A stretch of DNA of 64,000 nucleotides from Sphingomicrobium sp. (GTDB lineage: Bacteria; Pseudomonadota; Alphaproteobacteria; Sphingomonadales; Sphingomonadaceae), in contig DATCMI010000001.1 of the NCBI GenBank assembly GCA_036563485.1, positions 1,489,501 to 1,553,500 of the forward strand, given 5' to 3'. Of this stretch, positions 1 to 7,039 are shown piece by piece. The notes beneath the pieces were generated by a model. It was not told the origin of the DNA, ran no database searches, and saw only the letters and a list, made by a program, of their open reading frames with translations. A program made the position numbers and the translations under genes. Within the stretch, counting starts at the first letter, position 1, and every line of letters begins with the position of its first letter.

Positions 1-1961
1 TTCTGGGCTCGCGAGAACGCGGTATAAAAGAGGCGACGGAAGTCGAAGTTCTTTATCCGGTCAAGCGGCTCGAACGGTGGCTTTGCAAGGTATGGCTCCA
101 TCGCGACATCGATGTCCGTCCATTGCTTGCGCGGAACCGCCTCGAGTGAACCGCAAACCACGACCGGGAATTCGAGGCCCTTGGACTGATGGATCGTGAG
201 GAACGAGACACATCCGCTCGGCGCGTATTCACTATCGTCCTCATACTCATCAATGCCGCCGTCGTAGAGGAACCGGAGGAATTGATTGAAGAGGTTGAGG
301 AGGTCGCGCTCGATGTAGTCGGGGTTCAAAACGGTGATGAAGTGGAGGTATTCAAACTTCGTCAGTAGCTGGGAGAGTAGCGCCAGGTTCCGAGAGGCGC
401 GACCCTTGTCCACGCCGTTCATGACTTCTTCGTCAAGAAAGCGGCTGAAGAGTGGGAATTGGAGTAACTGATAGAAGAGCCCGGTGAAGCCGTAGTCGGC
501 CGGTTCGGTCAACCCGATGTGGCGCTTGGCGGCGCGACGAACAAACGCCAAGAGACCCGCATTTTCAGGTTTCCGCAGCTCGTTGGCAAAAGCTTGGAAG
601 CACTGATGATCGTAATAGTCCCAGATCTGCAGCTCCATGCCTTCGCGAGTTTGGCGGATGTCCGGAAACTGGGGGAAGAGGAACACGAGCGCCCCGATCA
701 TAAGGCACACCTCCTCCCGCTCGAAAAAGAGATTTGAGCGCGGCGAATAGACAGGGATGCCACTCGCTTCGAGATGACGCGCAAGGCTGAGAACCCTCTC
801 GTTCTTTACGGACCGAAAGAGGAAGGCGACTTGGTTCCAGTCGGTGAGCCCATTGTCCCGAAGCGCATGGAGGAAGGCTACTACCTCGTCATGAAAGTCG
901 CGTTCGTCACCCTGACTGAGCTTCAGGACCGATCGCGTTTCGGGGAACTGCCCGTCCCGCGCCATGATCGTTTTGTCGAAACGGAAGGACTTACCTCGAT
1001 GCTTCCAGTCTTCCTCGGCGATCCATCGATTGTAGAAATCGATGATCTCTGGCGTGGAGCGATAGTTGATTGTTAGTCGCGCTTGCTTGCACCGGCCGGG
1101 GCCAAAGGGATTTGGGAACTCAAGGATGTTGCGGATCGTCGCGCCGCGAAAGCGATAGAGTCCCTGATCGTCGTCACCGACCACACAGATGTTTTCGTCA
1201 TCCGCTGCCAGCAGTAGGAGCAGCCGCTCCTGGATCGTGTTCGTGTCCTGATACTCATCCACCATCAGGTGCGTCAGGCGCTCTCGAACTTGCGCGAGAA
1301 CCTCAGGATTGTCCTCCAAAAGCCGTAAGGCTTCAGCCTGGATGCCCGAGAAATCGAGCGCGTTGTGCTCAAGCATTAGGTCCTGGTAGACTTCCGCCGC
1401 TTGAGCGAGGGCCACGATTGCCGGCTCTTTGGCGCTCCGTAGAGCAGACACATCGAGCGCTTCCTCAGCTACCTTATTCAGCCACTTCATCAGCTGGGTG
1501 GCCCGGTTCCACCGGCCGGATTGCTCGTTGCCGATGACGAATTCGATGTCTGGGATCCGGTCGAACTTGTTGAGCCGCTGATACAGAAAATACTGCTGGT
1601 CGAATTGATCGAAGAGCGAGAAGTTACGCTTGAGGCGGGTGAACTCCCGGTGGTCCTTCAACAACCGCAGACAGATTGAATGGAATGTGCCGATATACAT
1701 CTCATTGATGTTGAATGAGATGCTGAGCTCAAGAAGCCGGTTAGAGACGCGGGTGATTAGCTCGCGGGCAGCCTTTTCGGTGAAAGTTACGACGAGCAGC
1801 TGCTCCGGTTTCTTATTCTCGTGCTGGATGAGGCGAACGATCCGTTCAACGAGCGTGAAGGTCTTACCGGATCCCGGACCAGCAATGATTAGAACCGGCC
1901 CTTCGGTCGCTTCGATAGCCGATTGCTGATTTGGATTCGCCGCCGCCATGCGAGCAACCAT
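1..1961 (-). CDS. UvrD/Rep-family superfamily 1 DNA helicase, C-terminus cut by window edge
   Basis: The frame is open from 1961 down to base 1 with no stop, so about 653 residues are visible and the end is missing. The ATP-binding Walker A motif AGPGSGKT is at residues 27-34, and the helicase motif II stretch VDEYQDT is near residue 234. Further on come GDDDQ and a late SF1 motif resembling the usual 'LFYVAFTRA', here LFYTAFSRA, at the very left edge. SF1A helicases of this type unwind DNA 3' to 5' using ATP. An ATG at 1961 is chosen; an in-frame GTG at 1991 and an ATG at 1949 are alternatives, and none has a strong ribosome binding site. The gene lies within the island DNA, so a role in plasmid/ICE biology or defence is possible but not shown. 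Confidence 0.85.
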   Translation of the reverse strand, partial: MVARMAAANPNQQSAIEATEGPVLIIAGPGSGKTFTLVERIVRLIQHENKKPEQLLVVTFTEKAARELITRVSNRLLELSISFNINEMYIGTFHSICLRLLKDHREFTRLKRNFSLFDQFDQQYFLYQRLNKFDRIPDIEFVIGNEQSGRWNRATQLMKWLNKVAEEALDVSALRSAKEPAIVALAQAAEVYQDLMLEHNALDFSGIQAEALRLLEDNPEVLAQVRERLTHLMVDEYQDTNTIQERLLLLLAADDENICVVGDDDQGLYRFRGATIRNILEFPNPFGPGRCKQARLTINYRSTPEIIDFYNRWIAEEDWKHRGKSFRFDKTIMARDGQFPETRSVLKLSQGDERDFHDEVVAFLHALRDNGLTDWNQVAFLFRSVKNERVLSLARHLEASGIPVYSPRSNLFFEREEVCLMIGALVFLFPQFPDIRQTREGMELQIWDYYDHQCFQAFANELRKPENAGLLAFVRRAAKRHIGLTEPADYGFTGLFYQLLQFPLFSRFLDEEVMNGVDKGRASRNLALLSQLLTKFEYLHFITVLNPDYIERDLLNLFNQFLRFLYDGGIDEYEDDSEYAPSGCVSFLTIHQSKGLEFPVVVCGSLEAVPRKQWTDIDVAMEPYLAKPPFEPLDRIKNFDFRRLFYTAFSRAQ

Positions 1962-2194
1962 AGATAGCCACTCGCCACCGAGCCAACCCACATTGCAGCG
2001 TCGCGAGCGGGGAATTTCGGAACGGACGCAGAAGCTTGTGCAGATCTAGCTTACCAAAAGTAGCTGGTGCGAAACCGGTAAGCCTGAACGGGGCAAGCTT
2101 CCGGAGGTCCTAGAGCTGAATCAGTCACCGCACCCGGATGGCGCCAATCAGGCGGGACGGAATTCGCTTGTGCCATCCACTTCCTAGAACTCGA

Positions 2195-2824
2195 TCACTG
2201 CTGCTTGCCAAATCTAGTCTGCTCTGCGTCCGACGGAGATGAAAGGCAGTGCCCTCCATAGTCATATACCCACGCTTCGAGTGGGTTCGCCCCATGGTCG
2301 AGGAAAGAGACAGTCGCAAATCCGCCGTTGGACATCGGCGAAAGCAATGCTGGAGCTTGGACAAGCTCTTCAAGCGGCAAAGGGGAACGCAATCGAAAGA
2401 ATGTCTCGTCGGGGAGCCTTCGGCAACTGAGAACATGCCACTCGTCCTCTTGTCGCACGCGGTCAACGACGATCGGTGTCCAATCATCAGTTTTCCACGC
2501 GGGCGGGGGCCTTGTCCCTCGATCTGCCGGCTGGCGCTTAGCTACTCGACCAACCGAAAGCGGGGTGTTGTCAGTGCAAGGATGTTTCGGCCACGGAGGG
2601 CCAAGATCATCGAAGTATACGCGGCCGCCGTATGGGGATTGGTAAAAGAACACCGATGCTCCGCAAACAGGGCACGCCGTATTCGGAACCGTGAAACTCT
2701 TATAAGTCCACCGAACGGACCACGACCGGACCCGGGCTGGTGGTGCCGAGCGCGAGTTATGGTTCCCCCAGCCGCCGATGCACCAGCCGCATGTGCAATT
2801 GGAATAATGATTGTGGCCGGTCAC
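2195..2824 (-). CDS. Cysteine-rich zinc-ribbon protein, third gene of the HigBA operon
   Basis: This encodes 209 residues with an N-terminal CTCGWC motif and a CPVCG pair followed by a further C about 30 residues later, which looks like a metal-binding ribbon. The rest is hydrophilic with many aromatics, and I see no membrane segment. It starts with GTG and overlaps the antitoxin stop by four bases (GTGA), so it is translationally coupled to higA. I do not recognise a biochemical function; similar small zinc-ribbon proteins occur beside ImmA-type genes. The plus-strand frames across the same DNA lack a start signal and a coherent composition, so I prefer this strand. It could be a third antitoxin component, a regulator or a cargo protein. 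Confidence 0.7.
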   Translation of the reverse strand: MTGHNHYSNCTCGWCIGGWGNHNSRSAPPARVRSWSVRWTYKSFTVPNTACPVCGASVFFYQSPYGGRVYFDDLGPPWPKHPCTDNTPLSVGRVAKRQPADRGTRPPPAWKTDDWTPIVVDRVRQEDEWHVLSCRRLPDETFFRLRSPLPLEELVQAPALLSPMSNGGFATVSFLDHGANPLEAWVYDYGGHCLSSPSDAEQTRFGKQQ

Positions 2825-3993
2825 GAATGTGACAATTCGTGCGCGAATCTAGACCGAACCTGACCTCTGCCGAGTAGCTTGCTGAAACGGCGAAAATCGC
2901 GGTGTTCGCGCTGCCAGCGACCCGCGACCACGGACGGGTGGACTCCCGCTTCCTCAGCGACGTCCATGACTGCCGCTATCGAGGCGAACTCGTCCAATCC
3001 AGCCTTGTCCCAGGTTTCAGTTGGAATGAGCGCAACACTTGCAAGCCTGTCAGCTTCCTCTTCGAGATCAGACGCGCCGTGGACATCCAAGTCGTCGATG
3101 ATGATGTCATGACCGTTCAAATGTTTCTCGACATGCGCGAGCTCGTGCATGAGAGTGAACCAGAAGTTGTCGATGCGGTCATGTCTAAGAGTAAGGCCGA
3201 CGACGGGCACATTGTCATGGCGTTTCAGGGCAGCACCATCGAGATGCGTTCCTTGAAAGTGAGGCATCACCACGAAACAAATTCCTAGCTCCGCGAGAGC
3301 GGGCTGCACCTGATCGATACCGTCAGCGTGGGCGCTTAATTGTGCAATTGAACGCGCGACATTCAAGGTGATCTTTTTCCGCTTAGCAACCTTCTGCGCC
3401 TTCGATTTGAGCAAGACTGCCGCGCACCACGCTTGAAGTGCGGCTGCATCGAACTTCGCAGTGCGCTCAGTCCTTGTCTTCCGAAGCATCGCATGTGCCG
3501 GCGTTCCGCAGAAGGCTCGACCGAGGAACGCCCCAAAATCCTCGGACGGATTCATGAGTGAGCATCGCATCAAGGATCGGACGACGGCTGGGGTCGGCTG
3601 CAAGCGCTGTCCCTCGCTATGCTCTTCTTCTTGAATGAGCACGCTAGCGGGAATGCCCAAGTGAGTGTGTAGCGCCCGAACCATGTCCATGGACAATGAC
3701 CTAGCGCCTGACAGAACTTCCGACACACGGGACCGAGAGCCGAGCAAAGGCTCCAGATCACGAGGGGTCAGACCTTGTTGTTCCATTCGGAAGCGGATCG
3801 CAGCCACAGGCGTAGGTGCGGCTACCGGAAACGCCTTGCTCTCATACTGGCCGACCAAGGCGGCGAGCACCTCGAGTTCGTCGCCTTCCGGCGTCCCTTC
3901 CTTTGCATCAATCAGCTCCTCGATGCGCTCAACTGCAGCTTCGTAGTCGCCTTCGGTCCTGATCGGCCTGATCATCGTCTCGCTCTTCGTCAT
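2821..3993 (-). CDS. higA: HigA-type antitoxin: Xre helix-turn-helix fused to ImmA/IrrE (M78) metallopeptidase
   Basis: This is 390 residues. Residues 1-60 resemble the N-terminal part of HigA antitoxins. Residues 65-120 form an Xre-type helix-turn-helix. The C-terminal half is an ImmA/IrrE peptidase with HELAH at 283-287 as the zinc motif and an acidic EEEAD cluster at 311-315 likely giving the third ligand. The HTH would bind the operon operator and neutralise HigB. The peptidase part could cleave itself or a partner regulator, as ImmA does to ImmR; that is inference. The start overlaps the higB stop by four bases (ATGA). The domain fusion is larger than a classical HigA of roughly 100 residues. 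Confidence 0.88.
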   Translation of the reverse strand: MTKSETMIRPIRTEGDYEAAVERIEELIDAKEGTPEGDELEVLAALVGQYESKAFPVAAPTPVAAIRFRMEQQGLTPRDLEPLLGSRSRVSEVLSGARSLSMDMVRALHTHLGIPASVLIQEEEHSEGQRLQPTPAVVRSLMRCSLMNPSEDFGAFLGRAFCGTPAHAMLRKTRTERTAKFDAAALQAWCAAVLLKSKAQKVAKRKKITLNVARSIAQLSAHADGIDQVQPALAELGICFVVMPHFQGTHLDGAALKRHDNVPVVGLTLRHDRIDNFWFTLMHELAHVEKHLNGHDIIIDDLDVHGASDLEEEADRLASVALIPTETWDKAGLDEFASIAAVMDVAEEAGVHPSVVAGRWQREHRDFRRFSKLLGRGQVRSRFAHELSHS

Positions 3994-4307
3994 CTCGATG
4001 CTCCCCCTCCGACAGTTGCAGCGTCGATCTCATCATACTCGGCATGAGTGCCGATGAACTTCACGAGAACGACACCGATCTCGTAGTTCACATGAACAAT
4101 GAGCCGGTATTTGTTGCCGCAGATATTGAAGATCACGCGACGGTCCGCGACGAAGCTCGCGCTCCGATAGCGCGACTTGATGTCGTTCGGGGACTTCCAT
4201 TTCGCCGCACAAGCTTCCGCGAACCACGCCTTCAGCGGCTGTTCGGCATCGCCGCAGCCGGGCCGTTCCCAGAATTCCTGAAGCTTCCGCCTCGTGATCA
4301 CATGCAC
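3990..4307 (-). CDS. higB: HigB-family toxin of a type II toxin-antitoxin system
   Basis: This is 105 residues matching the HigB toxin family along its length: an N-terminal basic helix, a 'YRSASFV' segment, then the conserved FNICGNKYRLIV core and a C-terminal FIGTHAEYD. HigB proteins are ribosome-dependent mRNA endonucleases of the RelE fold. The toxin gene comes first, as is usual for higBA, and it overlaps higA by four bases. An AGGGAG ribosome binding site lies three bases before the ATG. The promoter must lie in the shared 4308-4430 region, which also serves the divergent ubiquitin-like operon. Confidence 0.9.
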   Translation of the reverse strand: MHVITRRKLQEFWERPGCGDAEQPLKAWFAEACAAKWKSPNDIKSRYRSASFVADRRVIFNICGNKYRLIVHVNYEIGVVLVKFIGTHAEYDEIDAATVGGGASR

Positions 4308-4341
4308 TCCCTACACATACAAAGTGGCGCCGTCAAAAGAA

Positions 4342-4360
4342 TGTTCCCGAAATGGGAACA
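4342..4360. promoter_or_regulatory. Perfect inverted repeat in the divergent promoter region, probable HigA operator
   Basis: TGTTCCC and GGGAACA form a perfect 7-bp inverted repeat with a 5-base spacer. It sits 35 bp upstream of higB and about 70 bp upstream of the ubiquitin-like modifier gene. Its size and symmetry suit a dimeric Xre-type repressor, so autoregulation by HigA is the likeliest use. It may also affect the divergent operon. This is inferred from position and symmetry only. Confidence 0.6.
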
Positions 4361-4430
4361 ATCATATTGCCGAAGCGGTTTTGATCAGGCATCTGGTTGT
4401 GCAGGCGAATCGAATCGGAAGGACTTGGCG

Positions 4431-4685
4431 ATGGCCGACAAGGAAAAGGGCGAGGGCAAGGAACTCCACATCTTCGTGAACAGGAGGAAGTTCGGCACGG
4501 AGGATGGCGTGACAGCCTCAATGACGGGCGCGGCTATTGCTGCCCTTGTCGAGGTGGCGGCTGACAATGCCGTCATCAGGGAAGGAAATAACGAGAACGG
4601 AACGGAGATCGCCCCTGGAGATCCGGTCACGGTGAAAAACGGGGCCCACTTTTTGGTCACGCGCAGGATCGTCGACGGAGGCTGA
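4431..4685 (+). CDS. Ubiquitin-like modifier of the multiubiquitin family with C-terminal Gly-Gly
   Basis: This is an 84-residue protein with one beta-grasp-like domain: strand 'LHIFVNRRKF' (12-21), helix 'MTGAAIAALVEVA' (31-43), then an acidic loop, PVTVKNGAHFLVT and the last residues GG at 83-84. The pattern matches the bacterial multiubiquitin domain, which often occurs as tandem repeats; here it is single. The exposed terminal GG would be adenylated by the E1 encoded two genes downstream and joined to a target or lipid amine. GGAAGGA lies about seven bases upstream of the ATG and decides the start. The open frame reaches back to 4044, but that part is antisense to higB and has no start signal. 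The next gene begins three bases after the stop. Confidence 0.85.
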   Translation: MADKEKGEGKELHIFVNRRKFGTEDGVTASMTGAAIAALVEVAADNAVIREGNNENGTEIAPGDPVTVKNGAHFLVTRRIVDGG

Positions 4686-4688
4686 TTA

Positions 4689-5102
4689 ATGTCCGACGAC
4701 GCTGAGAAGCGCGTAAGAGCGGAGCTCAAACGCCTGGCGGACGGCGGCCAGGCTGCTGAGCTGATTGGGGACGCAAGTCCGAGGCGCGCAGTTCTTTATC
4801 GTGGCGTCCCGTGCACGCTAGGTGCCGGCAATCCGTCAGCCCTGGATGTGCTAGTGCCCGTTCCCGAAGGGTATCCAGGGAGCGCCATTGATGGCGCTGC
4901 ATTGGCAGAAGGCGAGCAGCTCTTCGCTCGCCTCGCCGGTGGCAGCAACCCGCAGGGTGTGTTTACGGCTGATGGGCAGCGGTGGGTTGTGGCAAGTTAC
5001 CATCCCCACGCAGGTGGCGGCGGTCCGCCATGGGACCCGACCCGCCACGGCTACCACACATATATCGACCACCTGGTTGCCTGGCTGTCAGTTCTCAAAT
5101 GA
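4689..5102 (+). CDS. Prokaryotic E2/UBC-like protein lacking a cysteine at the canonical site
   Basis: This is 137 residues. The core 'LDVLVPVPEGYPG' (52-64) is the beta-meander and 'YP' region typical of E2-fold proteins, followed by W99, HPH at 105-107, PW at 114-115 and a C-terminal amphipathic helix 'YIDHLVAWL'. The only cysteine, C42, lies before the YP segment, whereas the thioester cysteine of standard E2s follows it. Several histidines (105, 107, 120, 123, 128) occupy the late region. It is placed between modifier and E1, so it is expected to act in the same conjugation pathway as an atypical E2 or as a UEV-like non-catalytic adaptor. It overlaps the E1 gene by four bases (ATGA). Confidence 0.75.
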   Translation: MSDDAEKRVRAELKRLADGGQAAELIGDASPRRAVLYRGVPCTLGAGNPSALDVLVPVPEGYPGSAIDGAALAEGEQLFARLAGGSNPQGVFTADGQRWVVASYHPHAGGGGPPWDPTRHGYHTYIDHLVAWLSVLK

Positions 5103-6595
5103 TCAGGTGTTCACGACGCGCAATCCTTCGGCTGGCAGACCCAGCCGTGGCGGAACTGCTGCCCTTAGTCTTTCGTCGCTACCCGCGTGATGAGTGGGGG
5201 TCGTTCGCTCGTTTCGGATGGCGCCCCATCGGCGACGAGCTCCTGGTCACTCTGGCGGCCATTGATCCGCCTGGCGCGGGCGACATGGACGAGCGGGTTC
5301 CGAATGTTCGGTTCAACGAGAGCTATTCATTACGAATGGCTCTAGCTGCCGAACAGCATGACCTCGCGGTGGGAGTGGTTCATTCGCACCCACGCCGAGG
5401 CATTCCCCGCCCAAGCGACATCGATGATGATATGGACGGCTATTATGCGAGCTACTTTGAAGCCTTCACGGGTGGGCGCCCCTATATCAGTCTAATTGCC
5501 TCAGAGGTCGGGGGCAAAATCGCCGTGTCTGGCCGCATTCAATGGCAGGGCCATTGGTATGAAGTGGACCGGGTTTTCGCCCTCGACGCTCGTGTGCAAT
5601 GTTGGCCCGGCGGTCGGCGGCCGCTGCCGGAAATCAAATCAACGGGGAGGGCTGCGCGATTTGTGAGCGCTTATGGTGCCGAAGCATACGAGCGCATGAG
5701 AGCGGCCACTGTTGGGGTTGTTGGGGCCGGGGGCACCGGCTCGGCGGCTATCCCTGTGCTCGCGCGCGCCGGGGTGGGTCGAATTATCGCGATTGATCCT
5801 GATGTTATCACTGAGTCCAACCTCGAACGGGTGCATGGTGCTTACCCTGGCCATGTGCAGGAGCGCACCGCGAAAGTGCAGGTTGCTTCGGAATTGGTAG
5901 GTAAGATCGATCCGAGCATCGAGTTTATCGGCATCAAGGGTCGGGTGCCTCAAAGTGAGGTCGTCGATGCTCTGGCTCAAGCAGATGTGCTGCTCGGCTG
6001 CACCGACCAACATTCGAGCAGGCTCGCACTTAGCGAACTGGCTTACCGTTATCTGATTCCAGCGATCGATACTGGCGTCGTGCTTGAAGGCGAGGGCGGC
6101 CGAGTGACAGCACAGGTCGGGCAGCTTGTGCGGTTTCTGCCAAGCGACCGCTGCGCCATCTGCAGGGGTGTTGTTCGGCCCGAGCTAATTGGGTTTGAAC
6201 TGATGAGCGACGAGGAAAAGGCCCGCTGCAAGGCGGCGGCCGCGGAAGCGGAGGCGAGAGGCGAAGATCCCAATCCTTATTGGAAGTCTGTTCCCCAGAT
6301 AAACACCGTCGGATCAGTGACAACGACCATCGGTGCGCTTGCAGCGAACTACGCGATTGGTTGGATAACAGGCCGCTTCAAGCCGCCGTTCAGGCGGCTG
6401 CAAATGAACCTTGTCGACCCATATCTTGGAACGGCCGAGTGCGATAGCGCGCGGGCAGGGGACTGCACCTGTCAGCGCGTGAGAGGATGGTCCGACCAGG
6501 GTGCAGTTGAAGCTATGATCTCGGCCCCCACTCACTGGGACCCGCCGGTGCGGGTGCGCAGTTCGATGCCTCACCAGGGTTCGTCCCGCGCGTGA
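5099..6595 (+). CDS. JAB/JAMM isopeptidase fused to E1-like ThiF activating enzyme
   Basis: This is 498 residues. The N-terminal JAB domain has the zinc motif H95-S-H97, then S106 and D109 in 'HSHPRRGIPRPSDID', with E74 a candidate catalytic acid. From about residue 185 comes an E1/ThiF domain: 'GVVGAGGTGS' (206-215) binds nucleotide, D233/D235 follow the second strand, and 'ESNLERV' carries the arginine finger. CAIC (352-355) and CTC (456-458) look like the structural zinc site; C377 is the best candidate for the thioester cysteine by comparison with MoeB. One polypeptide could therefore activate the modifier and remove it from targets. The ATG at 5099 overlaps the E2 stop; an upstream ATG at 4982 lies inside the E2 gene and is rejected. 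Confidence 0.88.
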   Translation: MIRCSRRAILRLADPAVAELLPLVFRRYPRDEWGSFARFGWRPIGDELLVTLAAIDPPGAGDMDERVPNVRFNESYSLRMALAAEQHDLAVGVVHSHPRRGIPRPSDIDDDMDGYYASYFEAFTGGRPYISLIASEVGGKIAVSGRIQWQGHWYEVDRVFALDARVQCWPGGRRPLPEIKSTGRAARFVSAYGAEAYERMRAATVGVVGAGGTGSAAIPVLARAGVGRIIAIDPDVITESNLERVHGAYPGHVQERTAKVQVASELVGKIDPSIEFIGIKGRVPQSEVVDALAQADVLLGCTDQHSSRLALSELAYRYLIPAIDTGVVLEGEGGRVTAQVGQLVRFLPSDRCAICRGVVRPELIGFELMSDEEKARCKAAAAEAEARGEDPNPYWKSVPQINTVGSVTTTIGALAANYAIGWITGRFKPPFRRLQMNLVDPYLGTAECDSARAGDCTCQRVRGWSDQGAVEAMISAPTHWDPPVRVRSSMPHQGSSRA

Positions 6596-6630
6596 TCAGG
6601 GCCGAGCAGACGCAGACTGTCGCGGATCGT

Positions 6631-6650
6631 GTATCGCAAGCGTATCGCAA
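6631..6650. repeat. Tandem 9-bp direct repeat near the attachment site
   Basis: GTATCGCAA occurs twice with a two-base spacer, about 80 bp left of the tRNA fragment and 36 bp after the E1 gene. Short direct repeats beside an attachment core are the kind of site bound by arm-binding domains of tyrosine integrases. That reading is inference. Confidence 0.4.
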
Positions 6651-6728
6651 ATCGGCCACTTTAAGCTTGAAAGCAGGCGTTCGGCGGGCGCCGACCCACG
6701 GAAAACTGCGAAAAGCTGCTCCAGTTCA

Positions 6729-6777
6729 TGCAATCGCACTGCAGAGGTCAGGGGTTCGATTCCCCTCAGCTCCACCA
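6729..6777 (+). other. attR-like 3' fragment of a tRNA-Ala(CGC) gene marking the island boundary
   Basis: The segment reads as the 3' part of a tRNA: anticodon stem-loop with T33 and anticodon CGC at 6735-6737, a five-base variable loop, T stem AGGGG/CCCCT (6750-6754, 6762-6766) with loop TTCGATT, acceptor strand CAGCTCC with U70 as expected for alanine, discriminator A and encoded CCA (6775-6777). The acceptor 5' strand and D arm are absent, so it is not a working tRNA. Bases 6728 and 6744 do not pair, which marks about where identity to the real gene ends. Such 3' copies are left when an element integrates into a tRNA gene; orientation puts the intact gene and the rest of the island to the left. 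Confidence 0.8.
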
Positions 6778-7039
6778 GCCGAACTGGCGATCAGGAAAAT
6801 ACAGCTTCGCCGTTGTCGATGCGGACAACTGTCGCGCATGCGCGACGACGATCGAGGCCGCGCGCCCGTGACGCGGAAGCTGAAAACTGCAATCCTTCAA
6901 CGCCGTCGTAGCAGGGGTAAACAGCCGTTGTGAGGGGTGTCCGAGCGGCTCCCTCAAGGAACTTAACGCGCTGGTAAGCTTGCGAATTATTCTGCTCGAC
7001 AGATTAAGTCGGCCCTGCAGCGGCCGACGCTGTTCAACG
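6778..7039. other. Non-coding stretch right of the attachment site; weak tRNA-like remnant
   Basis: No convincing gene is visible. Around 6932-6960 the plus strand resembles the 5' end and D arm of a tRNA-Ser/Leu (GGGGTGTCCGAGCGG, then CAAGGAAC), but no matching 3' half, variable arm or T loop follows. This suggests an older tRNA remnant or chance. The plus-strand open frames here have no recognisable product. Confidence 0.35.

Noticed and set aside
2249-2863. Plus-strand open frame opposite the zinc-ribbon gene
   Set aside because: No ribosome site and no motif, whereas the minus strand has coupled translation and paired cysteines.
4044-4430. Longer start for the ubiquitin-like modifier
   Set aside because: The extra part is antisense to higB and crosses the inverted repeat; GGAAGGA supports the start at 4431.
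4431-6595. CBASS operon with Cap2/Cap3
   Set aside because: No cyclase or effector gene is adjacent, and here JAB is fused to E1 while E2 is separate, unlike the Cap2 E1-E2 fusion.
6650-6777. An intact tRNA-Ala gene
   Set aside because: The acceptor 5' strand and D arm are missing, so only a 3' fragment is present.
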